A stretch of 64,000 bases of DNA from Nephrocerus scutellatus. Lineage: Eukaryota; Arthropoda; Insecta; Diptera; Pipunculidae. The translations under genes and the position numbers were made by a program. The stretch covers positions 117,717,908 to 117,781,907 of the forward strand of contig OX352763.1 in assembly GCA_947095585.1 (NCBI GenBank), given 5' to 3'. Positions within the stretch are counted from its first letter, which is position 1. The number at the start of each line of letters is the position of its first letter. Positions 44,891 to 55,950 of this stretch are shown in pieces. The notes beneath the pieces are model-generated. The model had not been told where the DNA came from. It saw nothing but the letters and a program-made list of their open reading frames with translations, and searched no databases.

Positions 44891-46650
44891 TTCCCAATTT
44901 GTAGAGTCGGGAGACCGTCAGGGCTGGACATTTGCAAAGATAATGAATGAGGTTTTCTTTTTCATTGACATCATTGCAAATTCTGTAAAATATCTTATGC
45001 GGAGTTCCCAATTTGGCTGCGTGGTCGCTTACTGGCCAATAGCCAGTGATAATAGCAACGACTCTGGAAATATCTTTTCGATTCTATATTGGACTTGCAG
45101 CTGAGTTTCCTATCCAGGATCTGTGGTCAACAGTACCATTTCAGTTTGGCTAAAGTTTAACTCCTAGACCACAGGAGCTAACCCAGCTTAGAGCCATTTC
45201 GTGACTTCACTAGTCACAAAAGGCTACTGTCCTGATACAAGTATCACCACGTCGTCTGCATACGCAACGGCTTTTGTCATCTCCAGCTCAAGTATCCTGG
45301 GATCCTTGTTTATAATCACCTGCCACAATAAGGGCGATATTACCCCTACCTGGGGACTGGATGTCGGTGGAGATTTGGGATTGAGCCCCGCGCTTACCCG
45401 GCTTTTGCCATTAAGCATACTCCTTAATTATATATCTACTCAACAGGCGTGAAACCATTATTTAATCTTTCGAGTATCAAAATTATCAGCAAAAGTAAGA
45501 TACAGCGGTCCCCTCGGGGACCTACCTGAGGAGAGAGGCACTCTGTTACTGCTGCCCCGATTTTTGTTTTTAGGAGTTGCTCTACCCCCAACTTAAAAGC
45601 TCCTTCTATATCGAGAAAGAGTATATTGTATATAATTAAGGGAGTGCTCAATCTTACGCACCACCTCATGGAAAGCCCTCTCCGTAGACCTGCTCTTAAG
45701 ATAAGCATGCTTTTATTTAGATACCATCATATCTTTGAAACTTAATCTAGTCTAGTGGTAGTCTAAAATTCGTTCCATTGTTCTTATGTTTAAGAGGTCT
45801 TAAATATTTGGCAGATTCATGCCACATCCGGTGTTCTGCAAGGTAGTCACTTGGGTCCGGTAATGTTCCTCTTATTTATTAATGTTGTTGAGTGTTGATT
45901 CTCTACTCAGTATTTTGCTTTAGCCCCTTCTGCCTGCTACTACTAATACTCTTCTCCAACTGCAGGGAACATAGTTAAGTCGCAAGCAACTTCTAAAGAT
46001 ATTTACTAGCCAAGATATCGACACATCTATGGACTTCAGGAGCATCATTGGTTGTACACCGTCAAGGCTGGGCGATTTGTACGCAGAGAAACTGCGAATG
46101 GCCCAGGAAACCATTTTATGGATATTGGCTACGTCACATGGTGGACCTTCCTGACCTTCATGAGTGCATAGGTGTGCAAAAGTCATTGCATGCGAGAAAG
46201 TGGATATTTATGAGAATATCTAGAGATTCGACCGTTGATTCTATCCAACTACCATCCCATCTTTTGAAAAAGGTCGGACAGGTGTTTTCTTTGGACAGAA
46301 TCTTGCAAATTCTGGCCAAATCTTTGGTGGTCTCCATGGACTGACAGAACTCCATCCAGGAATCATGTTTAGCTTTCATGATAGCTTTATTATAAATCCT
46401 TTGTGGGGTGGCAGTACTTGTTAGTATAAAAGATATTGAACATAGAACTAGACAGTTTTCTGAGATTTTCAAGATAATCACTCCACCAAAGTATGTGTCT
46501 TTTTTTGATGCGACTGATTGTGGACATGCGACTTTCATAGCCGTGGATACTTCAAACACCTTTTACTTGGAGTCAACGTCCGCAGTCGTAGCTAGTTCAA
46601 TATTAGGAACTTTGCCCAATTTGGACTGGATAACTTTACTGAATTTCGCA
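44891..46650 (-). mobile_element. Family C retrotransposon, linker to C-terminus, decayed
   Basis: Minus strand, 5' to 3': pre-RT linker RIYNKAIMKAKHDSWMEFCQ (about 46390), KILSKENTCPTFFKRWDGSW (about 46300), AIRSFSAYKSPSLDGVQPMM (about 46090), LRLNYVPCSWRRV (about 45970), a foreign plus-strand piece, then LFLDIEGAF (first RT Asp, about 45625), GVISPLLWQVIINKDPRILE (about 45340) and AVAYADDVVILVSGQ with an intact catalytic box (about 45268). The RNase H is mostly deleted. The end is VAIITGYWPVSDHAAKLGTP (about 45055) and CNDVNEKENLIHYLCKCPAL (about 44955), the terminal zinc knuckle. R1/LOA-like layout. Inactive. Confidence 0.82.
45812..45897 (+). mobile_element. RT motif scrap on the opposite strand
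   Basis: TSGVLQGSHLGPVMFLLFIN is the conserved GVPQGSxLGPxLFxLFIN block of a Jockey/F-like RT, lying in the plus direction inside the minus-strand family C element. A second scrap of the same kind is at 60205-60258. Confidence 0.6.
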
Positions 46651-47810
46651 TGAAACTTTTTTTTTAACTGAAAATTAAAGTTTGAAAAAGTAATCAAAAT
46701 GTTGGTTTTTGCTTGTGCGAACTAACTTTTTGTGAAAATTATTAAACAGAAGTTCTCTCGACCAAAGAGAATACAAATTTGTGCATTAAGATGGAAGGTA
46801 ATGCCATTTTTATCCAACCTACGACAATAAGAATAGAAGAACCAAACGCGATTGGGCACTTGTCAGCATCACTTTCATCAACCTGTGAATAGAAGACCTA
46901 CTTTCAATCGATTCCAAATCCATAAAAGAACATCTGCAATATACGATTACTACAAACCTAATGGGAGTTTGAAGTTAAAGTCCTTGCACTGCCATCATTA
47001 TCTCATCACATAAATAGATTCACTGTGGCGCAATGTGGAAATTTCGTTCAAGATACAAAATATTAAAAAACTTTATTCTCATAGTGAACAGCCTCAAGTT
47101 TCAAGTTCAAAAGTGTATGCAGCTCATTGAGCGTAAGTGGACATCGCTCCCGCGAACGGGCGAATGGACTCCGGAATTGATTGAAAAGAAAAGTTTTTTG
47201 TGTGAGAATAAATTTGCTTCGCTTCCCTCTTTAGTTCAAGTCAAGGAATAGTTCGTAAAAGTTATTATATTTAAATTTTTCGAACAATGAGTTTTAGTAG
47301 ATGATATGCAAATGGTTCTTTTTTTTAAAAAAAAAAAAAAAGTAAACAATTACTTTCCACTAGAATTTGGGAAGCAATTTAAAAGTTAATCGCAAAGAAA
47401 TAAGTGACGAACAAGTAAGGACTTGTGAAAGCAATTAGGAGTTCGTGGAACTATTTTGAGTGTTGGAAATCAAGTTTAGTTTCAAAATATTAGTTTCTGC
47501 TATGTTGGACATGCATATAACCTTCGTATTCAAAACGAAAGAAAAGGTTTGCCTTCAATGTATGTGAAATCGGCAAACTGGATAGATGGTTGTGCAAGAA
47601 TCCATCCTAATATCCCACATCATCCGTATACTAAGTGTCATATTACTCGCTCACTCTCGTATTAACGGACACACAAAAAATACAAGCCTAATATTATACA
47701 ATGCTTTGAAATATGTTTGTTGTAAGACAATTGACATTAAATTAAATATTCAAAATAGCGTTTATTCGTTTAGAGAACAAAAGGTTTGCCTTTACACTAA
47801 AAAATTACAA
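46651..47810. other. Unassigned sequence
   Basis: AT-rich, with an A-run near 47327-47341. No gene or RNA signature. Confidence 0.45.
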
Positions 47811-47811
47811 T

Positions 47812-48605
47812 GAAATGTACTGATTTTTGAATCAACAAATTAACTAACCCTAAAAGTATAGAATGGAATGTACCGATTGTTGCATGATTAACCACAAAAG
47901 TATTCAATGAAATGTACTGATTGTCACATGAATAAATGAATTAACCCTAAAAGTATACAACAAAATGTACTACTTGTTACATGCATAAACAAATTAACCC
48001 AAAAAAGTATACAATGAAATGTGCTGACTGTGACATGACTAAATGAATTAACGCTAAAAGTATACAATGAAATGTCCTAGTCGGTGCACAAATAAGTGAA
48101 TTAAACCTAAAAGTATATAATGAAATGTACTGATTGTTGCATAAATAAATAAACCCGAAAAGTATACAATGAAATACTGATTATTGCATGAATAAATGAA
48201 TTAATCCTAAAAGTATACAATAAAATGTACTACTTGTTACATGCATAAACAAATTAACCCAAAAAAGTATGCAATGAAATGTGCTGACTGTGACATGACT
48301 AAATGAATTAACGCTAAAAGTATACAATGAAATGTCCTAGTCGGTGCACAAATAAGTGAATTAAACCTAAAAGTATATAATGAAATGTACTGATTGTTGC
48401 ATAAATAAATAAACCCGAAAAGTATACAATGAAATGTACTGATTGTCACATGAATAAATGAATTAATCCTAAAAGTATACAATAAAATGTACTACTTGTT
48501 ACAAGCATAAACAAATTAACCCAAAAAAGTATTCAATGAAATGTACTGATTGTTGCATGAATAAATGAATTAACCACAAAAGTATATATGAAATGTACTT
48601 CTTGT
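47812..48605. repeat. Satellite, ~53-bp unit with ~260-bp higher-order repeat
   Basis: About 15 units based on AAAAGTATACAATGAAATGT, then ACTGATTGTTGCATGAATAA and ATGAATTAACCCT. Five-unit blocks repeat nearly exactly with a period of about 260 bp: CTACTTGTTACATGCATAAA near 47970 recurs at 48230, and with one change near 48492. The identity between blocks exceeds that between neighbouring units, the mark of a higher-order repeat. Confidence 0.9.
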
Positions 48606-48785
48606 TTCCCTAAAAGCAAAAGTTGTATAAAAAAAAACATTATTTAAAATATTAAACCCTACAATTATTTATAATATAATGTTTTTGAAGTTATACTTGA
48701 CTTGGCGCGTTAAGTAGAGGAAAAAATTGAGAGCGTTACGAAAATGCGACATGATGATTTAATTTTTCCAATGTCCGTTTGGCAG

Positions 48786-48938
48786 TGCTGACCAATATCC
48801 AGTACACAAACCACGCTTTTCAACGTAAATTACGCTTGATTGAAGTGGAATGCGCACAAGAAGAAGGCTTACTTTTAGACATTGTGCAGAAAGGATTTTT
48901 TGCTATTGAATGCATCGGATCTCAAACTGTACTTTTAA
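48786..48938 (+). CDS. Candidate internal exon of a host gene
   Basis: A TTTTTCCAATGTCCGTTTGGCAG acceptor stretch (AG at 48784-48785) precedes an open 153-bp segment, and TTA|A|GTAAGT gives a strong donor (GT at 48939). The exon starts with two bases of a codon and ends with one, so its length is a multiple of three. The peptide includes NIQYTNHAFQRKLRLIEVEC and LLLDIVQKGFFAIE. Its composition is balanced, unlike translated AT-rich DNA, and it does not match any transposon family I know. I do not recognise the gene. A pseudogene fragment or chance is possible. Confidence 0.33.
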
Positions 48939-48944
48939 GTAAGT

Positions 48945-49197
48945 TTACAAGTAGAAGGCGTAGGGGTAGTCTTTCGAGGGTCTCTTGAGGGTCTGTTGAG
49001 GGGTCTTTCGATGATATTTTGGAAGTATTTGGAAGGTTTTTTGGGAGTGTTTTTGGTGTCTTTTGGGGGTCTTTTAGACGTCTGTGAAGGTCCTTTTTTG
49101 GGTCTTAGGAGGGTGTTTTTAGGGTTCGTTTGGTGGTACTTTGGGGGTCTTTTTTGTGCCTTATGAGGGTCTTTTGGGAATGTTTTGGGGGTCTTTT

Positions 49198-49229
<32 letters not shown>

Positions 49230-49755
49230 GAAGGTCTTTTAAGCATCTTTTGGTGGTATTTTGGGAGCCTCTTAAGGTTTTTAGATTGTGTTTTTGGGTC
49301 CTTATGGTGGTACTTTGGACGTTTTTTTGGGTGGTATTTTGTGTGTCTTAGGGAGATATGATATTTTGAGGGTCTTTTGGGAATGTTGTGATGTGCTTTG
49401 GTGATCTTATGAGGAGTCTTTCAAGGGCCTTTTGGTGGTCTTTTTGGTGACGTTTGAGTTGTCTTTTGGTTGTCTTTTGGGTGTCTTTGAAGGGTCTTTC
49501 GTTGGTCTTTAGAGGACTTTTTTGTGGCATTATGAGTTCTTTTGGTAAGTGTTTTGGGAGGACTTTGAAAGTGTTTTGTGGGTCTTTTATGAAGATTTTT
49601 AGGGTTTTTTTTTGTTGTCTTTTGAGGGTTATTCGAAGATATTTTTGGAGTATTTTAGGGGGTCTTTTAAGACATCTTTTGGTAGGTCTTCTGGGAATCT
49701 TTCGATGGTCTTTTGAAAATGTTTTGAGTGTCTTTTGGGGGATCTTGTCATATAT
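48945..49755. repeat. T/G-rich minisatellite (GGGTCTTTTGG-type) with a TA run
   Basis: About 800 bp of irregular GGTCTTTTGGGGGTCTTTT-like units with almost no A or C on the plus strand, interrupted by (TA)n at 49203-49228. The opposite strand translates to long Lys/Pro/Thr-rich frames (49246-48935, 49785-49348), which are products of the repeat. It begins right after the candidate exon at 48786-48938. Confidence 0.85.
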
Positions 49756-49859
49756 TTTAAAATAAATACAATAAATGCAAATCAATCCAATAGTCTAATA
49801 CATATCACTTTATTTTTTGTTTGAAGTAAAATTCAAAGTAAATCGTTCCTATTCTGAAC

Positions 49860-50850
49860 CCTTAACTCCGGGATTACTAGACTTCACCATCCACTTAGCA
49901 AACCCTTAGCCTACCTTCCGGTCATGTCCAACAAATCCTACCATAAAGGGATTTCCAAGCAGGATCGTCTTCGCACCGGAGCCTAACGAGCTTAATTCTC
50001 TTCATGATGTCGCTGGTACTGCTTGTATATCTCATCAGTATAGAGTCTCCGAAATCAATATTCCTCATAAACGGTACTAACAGTTGTCCATAAGAGGATT
50101 TTTCCTCTCGCTGTTATATCAGTCTCCGATCACTTTTTTCAACTCCAGGTTGAAAAGGACGCAGGTTAGTCCACCCCCTAGTCGGAGCCCGTTATGGAAG
50201 TGGAATTGGGTTGATAACATTGGTCATGTCAACCTATACTTTCGAAAATTAGACTTAATAGAGATAGAGAGTTCGTAATGGATTTTGCAAATAACAACAC
50301 TAGATATGTTCGTTTTTCTTAAGTTCTCAAATTTATACATCGGTGATTACTTTTATAAGTGAATATAGCACATAGGCGGTAGCTCTAACTACTTTTCAAC
50401 TTTTCAAGTACTTTGGTTCACTTCCAAATAACCACTTAACTTACTGCGATAGAGTTTCTTTACTAATAGCAAATCTACAGTTTCCAGAAGCTTACAAACT
50501 TTTTCATTCTATTCTATTCGGACAAATACCAGAACATTCTGGTATATATTTAATTTGATTACAATTTCCACACATTTCACTTTCATAAACATTATTACTG
50601 AGCCTAATTGCATGCCATTATTTTTGGTTATTTCTTAATTCTATTACAATTCAATACAATACTACTTCTCATATATGAGTATATACAGGATGATATAACA
50701 TTTCTTTTTTAATTTCCGTAAAACTATATAGTAGTACCAGTTTATTTGGGATGCCGAACTCCTTTAAGCCTCCATAAACGTCTACTCTAACAATGCTATC
50801 ATAGGTGGCTTGAAAGTCTATGAATACGTTGTAGTAAATTTTTTGATTCC
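49860..50850 (-). mobile_element. Family A (RTE-like) copy split by repeat 1
   Basis: On the minus strand: FIDFQATYDSIVRVDVYGGL (about 50830-50770) and EFGIPNKLV (about 50760-50730), then the repeat 1 insert, then resumption at about 50238 with LTMTNVI, P..RGWTNLRPF, EKSDRR, IMKRIKLVRL (about 50000), EDDPAWKSLYGRIC (about 49965) and a C-terminal scrap to 49860. The YADD core region is deleted between the two halves' later blocks. Inactive. Confidence 0.72.
50240..50690 (-). repeat. Repeat 1 copy inserted in an RTE-like element
   Basis: Minus strand: AGTATTGTATTGAATTG, TTCTGGTATTTG, AGAGCTACCGCCTATGTG, AAAGTAATCACCGATG and TTATTTGCAAAATCC. The interrupted host reads ACTATATAG on one side and TATAGGTTGAC on the other, against ACTATGTAGGTTGACC in the uninterrupted copy at 39410. 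TATAG is therefore a possible target duplication and the insert is about 450 bp. Confidence 0.75.
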
Positions 50851-52520
50851 GATTGAAAACTCAAATTTATATAAATAAATTGGATATAAAAAATGATTTA
50901 AAAAATAAATAAAACTCAAAATGTGCAACTACCGAGCGCAATATTGCTTATAAGCTTATAAGCTGTTGGGTATTACGGTACTAGGCATTGTTTTACTTGC
51001 ATGCGTTTAACAAAACTTTCGGAAAACTCCGAAAGCTCTAGGTGCAAATATTCTATTCCGGTCGAAAGCTCTCCGAATTCGATTCACGTGTTATTTCCAC
51101 AACTGCGCCAAATCTGCATCATCGCCATCCTCCATAAAAGAACACACAGTCAGTTTGATTAGTCCGTATTCGACAAGCATCTTGGAAACACCCAAGCGCG
51201 TCCTGTTTTTTGTTTTGTCGTTTAGTTTCAGTTTTAGTTTCATCGTTGTCGTCGACTAACGGAGGTGAATATATCACGTTTCTACCGTCCGTCCAGTAAG
51301 AACATCAACATAAGCGGTTTCGTATTCAAACCTCTTACTTGGGCCAATGGCCAAGGGTTTGACGGACGGCGGTGTTGTGTAGTTCTTTGTTTACATCTTT
51401 CTATTATTATCCTCCCGTGCAAAAGTCACGTGGCTTCCTTACGTGCTGAGTCTGCGTGAGTTTAGTAGAAGGGGGGTTGCCCTTTTCCGTCGGTTGTAGC
51501 ATTAGTCGGTTACAGAATTTTTTGTTGGTTCGCGTCCATCATTCTTACTGTCCAGCATCCAGCCACACTCAGTCATTGAGCAACTAAATGGAAATTTCTT
51601 CTTCAGTCGTGTCAATCAATCGCAAGTGGAATACCGGAGTATTGTTACTTATCGGAAAGGATATCATCATGTGATTAACTGTCATTCTATTCATTAAGCG
51701 GCCGTCGCTCAAACAGAGTAGATCGGCTGGTCGTTTAAAGAAAAAAAGCGGGATTGGTGAAAATTTTTCGAAACAATTTTTCAAAATTATGTTTTTGAAA
51801 GACGAACAGTAAATGCTGGTTTTTTGTAATTTGATTTAATCTTTTAAAATATTAGTGTATACAGTGATGAGATACAACCTTTTAATAAAACATCTTTTTA
51901 ACAGAAATAGTTCTTTTTAAAATCATAACTTAATAAAACAATATAATAAAATATATCAATATAATAAACATAAAATAAAAATAAATTAAAATATAAAAAA
52001 AAATAAAAATTAACTAGATAAACTATAAATAAATTATAAAAAATTCAAAAATCTATGATATGAGTAAGTTCGGTGCTTTTTGTGAGTAATTATAAAAAAC
52101 ATACTGCTCGCCATAAAAAAGGAGTGAAGACTTTTTTGGAAAATTTGGGAAAATAATTTTATAAAAGCAGTAAAGGAATAAATTTACCGTAATTTTAAAA
52201 GAGAATTACATTAAAAGGAGTAAAATTCATCTTACTTGAGGTTTGTTTGTTATTTATTGTTTTTATTAGAATACCATATACAATAATTAGTGTGATCTTC
52301 TTGTGTTCACCGAATATCATGGTAATATAAAGAAGATCATTTTTTTCGATTTTTTTATTTTATTTTTAATGTTTCATGAATACGCACTACTACAGCAGAC
52401 AAAGTCGATTCTCGATCCTCGATTTTTTTCTGAGCAATGGGATTTTTAATGGAAGACGATAAACAAAGTCTCACCTAACCTCTGTTATGGGATTCGTATA
52501 TATGTTTAATGCTTGCTTAG
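50851..52520. other. Unassigned; core-promoter-like motifs and a very AT-rich stretch
   Basis: Around 51060-51480 GC is higher. CATAAAAG (51133-51140) and TCAGTT (51150-51155) resemble a TATA box and initiator, but they lie only about 16 bp apart rather than about 30, so a promoter is doubtful. A 64-codon frame (51268-51459) has no known match. Positions 51830-52050 are nearly pure A/T. No gene can be supported. Confidence 0.3.
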
Positions 52521-52524
52521 AGCA

Positions 52525-52780
52525 AGGACATAAGTCCCAAATGAATAAAATTGGATATAGGTCCCAAATCGAATTAAGGACTAATGTCCCACCCCATCGT
52601 GACATAAGTGCCAAAAAATATGTTGGGACTTATGTCCCTGCGCCTTTTAAAAGGAGTCATTTTATGGACTTATGTCCCGGTTGGTTGAGACATAAGTCCC
52701 TAATTCAATTTGGAACTTATGTCCCATTTAAGTGGGTCATAAGTACCAAAGGTAAATATTGGAACGTATGTCCCTGCGCC
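52525..52780. mobile_element. Fold-back element of GGGAC/GTCCC motifs, copy A
   Basis: About 255 bp carrying many variants of GGACATAAGTCCC and GGGACTTATGTCCC on alternating strands, one exact (52625-52638). The right half (GAGACATAAGTCCCTAATTC ... GGTAAATATTGGAACGTATG) matches the right arm of copy B, and the left half matches its left arm, so this is a shortened relative without most of the spacer. Noncoding. Confidence 0.75.
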
Positions 52781-52933
52781 GCTTAAAGCATTGTGTTGCA
52801 GACATTAGTGGTATTCCACTATTAATAACCAAAAGCGGAGTAATTTCGGCACACACTATTATGTCCATTCTGGATTGCAGGCAAATTTGTTTCTGTACAT
52901 AAAAACCAGGATACTTTTTGATAACTTGCGGGG

Positions 52934-53309
52934 CCCAGGGACGTAAGTTCTAATATTTACTTTTGGGACTTATGACCCATTTAAATGGGACATACGTCCA
53001 AAATCGAATAAGGGACTTATGTCCCAATCGATCGTGACATAAGTCCAAAAAAATGTTTTCGAAGTGGGACATAAGTCCTAAATTTTCGGAGAGATAATAA
53101 TTTAAAAAAAATTTTTGGACATTCATTACAGTAAATAAAATGGCCCTTTAAAAATAAAATATGTCAAGTGGGACATAAGTCCCAACATATTATTTTGGGA
53201 CTTATATCCCGATGCGGTGGGACATAAGTCCCTAATTCGTTTTGGGACTTATGTCCTATTTAAGTGAGTCATAAGTCCTAAAAGTAAATATTGGGACTTA
53301 TGTCCCAGG
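52934..53309. mobile_element. Fold-back element of GGGAC/GTCCC motifs, copy B
   Basis: Two inverted arms of about 145 bp (52934-53078 and 53168-53309) enclose an AT-rich spacer of about 90 bp. Read inward, both arms run CC-x-GGGAC-x-TAAGT, AATATTTACTTTT, GGACTTATGAC, TTAAAT-GGGACATA and GGGACTTATGTCCCA in the same order. Within each arm the 14-bp motif is itself an inverted repeat, GGGAC-TTAT-GTCCC. Exact 14-mers occur at 53012, 53170, 53219 and 53292. No coding and no clear target duplication. Confidence 0.85.
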
Positions 53310-53339
53310 GACTTATAAATAACCTCCTCATCCTGTATT

Positions 53340-54910
53340 ATGTATTTTTTTATTTGTACACCCGCTCAAGGGGTTTGCGCCCTTATAATGCTAAGCACAG
53401 CGTGGAAATTAGGGAAAGAAAAAGATGAGATGTCTATGCGCGTGTGTCTTGAATGAATGCAGGTCATACAAATGCGGAAACACACAGCCGGGCAATTAAT
53501 TGCACGTAACAATTGTGCCCTTCAGTGGATAAGAGCATGGCTTCTGAGCAGAAGGTTCGTGGTTCGAATCCCAGTAACACCAAAAGTATTTTTTACGGTG
53601 TCACACATCTCGCGAAAGTCTGACAAACGTCCGAGAGTAATAACTTCTCACGGAAAGCTTCTCAATTCGCCGTTTCTGATTCGGATTCGGATTAAATTGT
53701 AGATCCCCTTCATTTGTGTGCAATAATATACATGCACAACACAAATGGTTGCGAGAAGCTAGACCTTGGACCGCATTGGTGTGTCACGTTGAATATTATT
53801 ATTATTATTGTGCGGCTAAGGATGGAACCCCTGATTTGGTTAGTACGTCCGAAGATATGCCTCGTGGTAGACCCGTAGACTCGAGTTGAGGCACGCGATT
53901 GGGTTGGATGATGGGCAGGATGCATCTGGATATTTCTTTTAAACACCGCTTGTGGAAAAAGCGATAAGCAGGAAACATTACCACGATGTTCAAGCGATTC
54001 GATTGTTTTCACGGATTCCATGTCACCAATAAGATTTATAGCGTGGTTATGAATTTTGTCGAGTAGATGCAATGTGGTATTGGGAGCAAATGCCCAGACA
54101 GTTGTATTTAGGCTGAGGGCGAATATATGCCTTGTAAATAGTAGCCAGGTCTGATAGAGTGCAGTACATCTTACACGGTTAGGGAAAACCTTCGCCTTTT
54201 TGCAGCAATCTTAGCGATGGTGAAAATATGTGGCCGTTCTAACGAAGCTTGTTATTGACGTACATACCGAGTATTGCGAGTTTTTCAGTTCTCTTGATGC
54301 AGTATCTATGGATAAAGGTTGGGGGTTTAAATTACGCATTAGGTTTTGGAAGCGTTAAATTCAATAAGCTAAGATTGCTGTCGCCAGCAGAATAATGAAT
54401 TGAGTTATAAATAGCGGATAGGAGATCATTAATGATAATAAGAAAGAGTGTCAGAGACAAAACAGAGCCTTGGGGAACACTGGCGTTTTTGCGGTGAACA
54501 TTGGAACATTTGAAACCGTCCAATACGATCTGAATTGAACGGCCAGAAAGGTAGTTACTAGTTTTCAGTGAAAATAACCTGTAGAACGTTGCCTAGGAAA
54601 ACCATGCTGCTGGTCGCTAAGGATTTCACGTGATTTAACGTATAAGGTTAAGATTACGATTAATCAGTGTTTTCATTATTTAATTATGTGAAAGTACGTG
54701 GAAAGAGACGAAAGTTTGCCTTTTTAGGAACAGGCTGAATAAATGCTGTTTTTCAATTCCTTGGAAAGAATCCAAAAGAATATGATAAATGCAAAAGGCT
54801 CCGCAGTGGCAATGCCAACGTTAAAGAATACCTCTTGAGAATTATAGCATAAATACCATCAGGTCCAGCAAATTTGTAAATGTTGCGATCAGTTGCGACC
54901 AGTTGACAAG
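53340..54910 (-). mobile_element. Jockey-like retrotransposon interrupted by a SINE
   Basis: Minus strand, 5' to 3': FAGPDGIYAIILK (about 54870), HINRNLI-like KTLINRNL (about 54665), then VLDGFKCSNVHRKNASVPQG (about 54530-54475), VLSLTLFLIIINDLLSAI (about 54465-54415) and a mutated catalytic box YSAGDSN (expected YADDS, about 54400). The C-terminal part has LDKIHNHAINLIGD (about 54065), EHRGNVSCLSLF (about 53990), CSKEISRC-like and RTNQIRGSILSRT (about 53830). Across the SINE it resumes as NxLPGCVFP (about 53490) and FKTRAHRHL (about 53430), ending near 53340. It is the same family as 62835-63860. Confidence 0.82.
53519..53806 (+). mobile_element. tRNA-derived SINE, copy 2, inside a Jockey-like element
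   Basis: Box A-like TTCAGTGGATAAGAGC (53521) and box B GGTTCGAATCC (53561-53571), body with CTCGCGAAAG, CTTCTCAATTCGCCG, CACAAATGGTTGCGAGAAGC and TTGGACCGCATTGGTGTG, and an (ATT)n tail. ATTGTGC lies on both sides (53512-53518 and 53807-53813). Removing the insert rejoins the frame of the host element (SRT to the LPGCVFP part), so the borders are firm. The first few bases of the head are missing relative to copy 1. Confidence 0.9.
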
Positions 54911-54919
54911 TACGAAAGT

Positions 54920-55950
54920 AGATCTAATCTTGGCTAGGAAGCTAAGCCGGAAGGCTAACATATAGAACAGGGCTAAGAAAGCGTTCGTTACCCTCTATGC
55001 CAGCAGCAAAACCATCGGCAGGAAATTGGGTCTTCAACCAAAGATGACTCTTTGGCTGAACACAGCTGTTGTACGGCCAATTGTATATAACGTCACCAAA
55101 CTCAGCTGGTTGCAGCGATCAGCAGCAGTAGGCATCACAGAAGCTCTACAGTCTTGTCCGACCGAGTCCCTTAACACTATCTTGCACATATTACATACCT
55201 GACATATTTATCAATTATGTTGCAACGTGCAGTACTGACTACTGCATCCCTTTATTTAGCTGCAACTCCTCGCTCAGCGTCGAGTTTCCTACCAGGGGAA
55301 ACTGGAAGGATGGAGCAGTAACGAAACAATTTGACGCAACAATATTCACTGACGGATCCAAGATGAAGGATGGAGTCGGTGCAGGTATATTCTCGGATGA
55401 TCTAAATCTGTCCAGGTCATACAAGCTACCGGGACATAGCAATATAGAGGGTAATGAGAGGGCGGACGAATTAGCTAAGATGGGCATCGCTATGAACACC
55501 GGCACTATGGATAGGGTTAGCTGTTCCTTGGGCTCAGTTAAGGAACAAATGCTCTCCTTTTTAAATTCTATATATTAACTTCGCGTGTCCGTGGCTGGCT
55601 GGCTGGTGGGTAGAATCTTGTGATCAATTTTTAACACACTTCCTAAAGCCCGATTTTTTTAATAGTAAGACACAACTCAGGTGGAGCAGTCTGTCGAACT
55701 GCGTCATATCAAGATTGATGTGGCCATATCCTTCAGCAAAAGGAAAACCAACGAGTTGTTATCTAGAACCCAGAAGGATATTACCAGAGTTGTGGCTATT
55801 AGCACGGGCCAATGGCCAGTAGGCAGCTATGTTTGCTAAGTTGTGTACAACTTCTGCAGAAGATGCAAAGATGAAAATGAGAAAGAAACTCTCATACAGT
55901 TCCTCTGCAGTTGTCCGGCCCTAGCAGGTCAAGACACCGCATTTTAAGTA
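54920..55950 (+). mobile_element. Family C retrotransposon 3' part, RNase H deleted internally
   Basis: KKAFVTLYASSKTIGRKLGL (about 54975), QPKMTLWLNTAVVRPIVYNV (about 55035), GITEALQSCPTESLNTILHI (about 55130), then an RNase H start ATIFTDGSKMKDGVGAGIFS (about 55340-55400). This jumps directly to KLPGHSNIEGNERADELAKM (about 55425-55480), so the central part of the domain is missing while the frame stays open (71 codons). The end has DITRVVAISTGQWPVGSY (about 55777) and FCRRCKDENEKETLIQFLCS (about 55855-55910), the terminal zinc knuckle. Inactive. Confidence 0.82.

Noticed and set aside
48935..49785. Lys/Pro-rich minus-strand frames
   Set aside because: Produced by the T/G-rich minisatellite.
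51133..51160. TATA box plus initiator
   Set aside because: Spacing is about 16 bp instead of about 30, and no gene follows.
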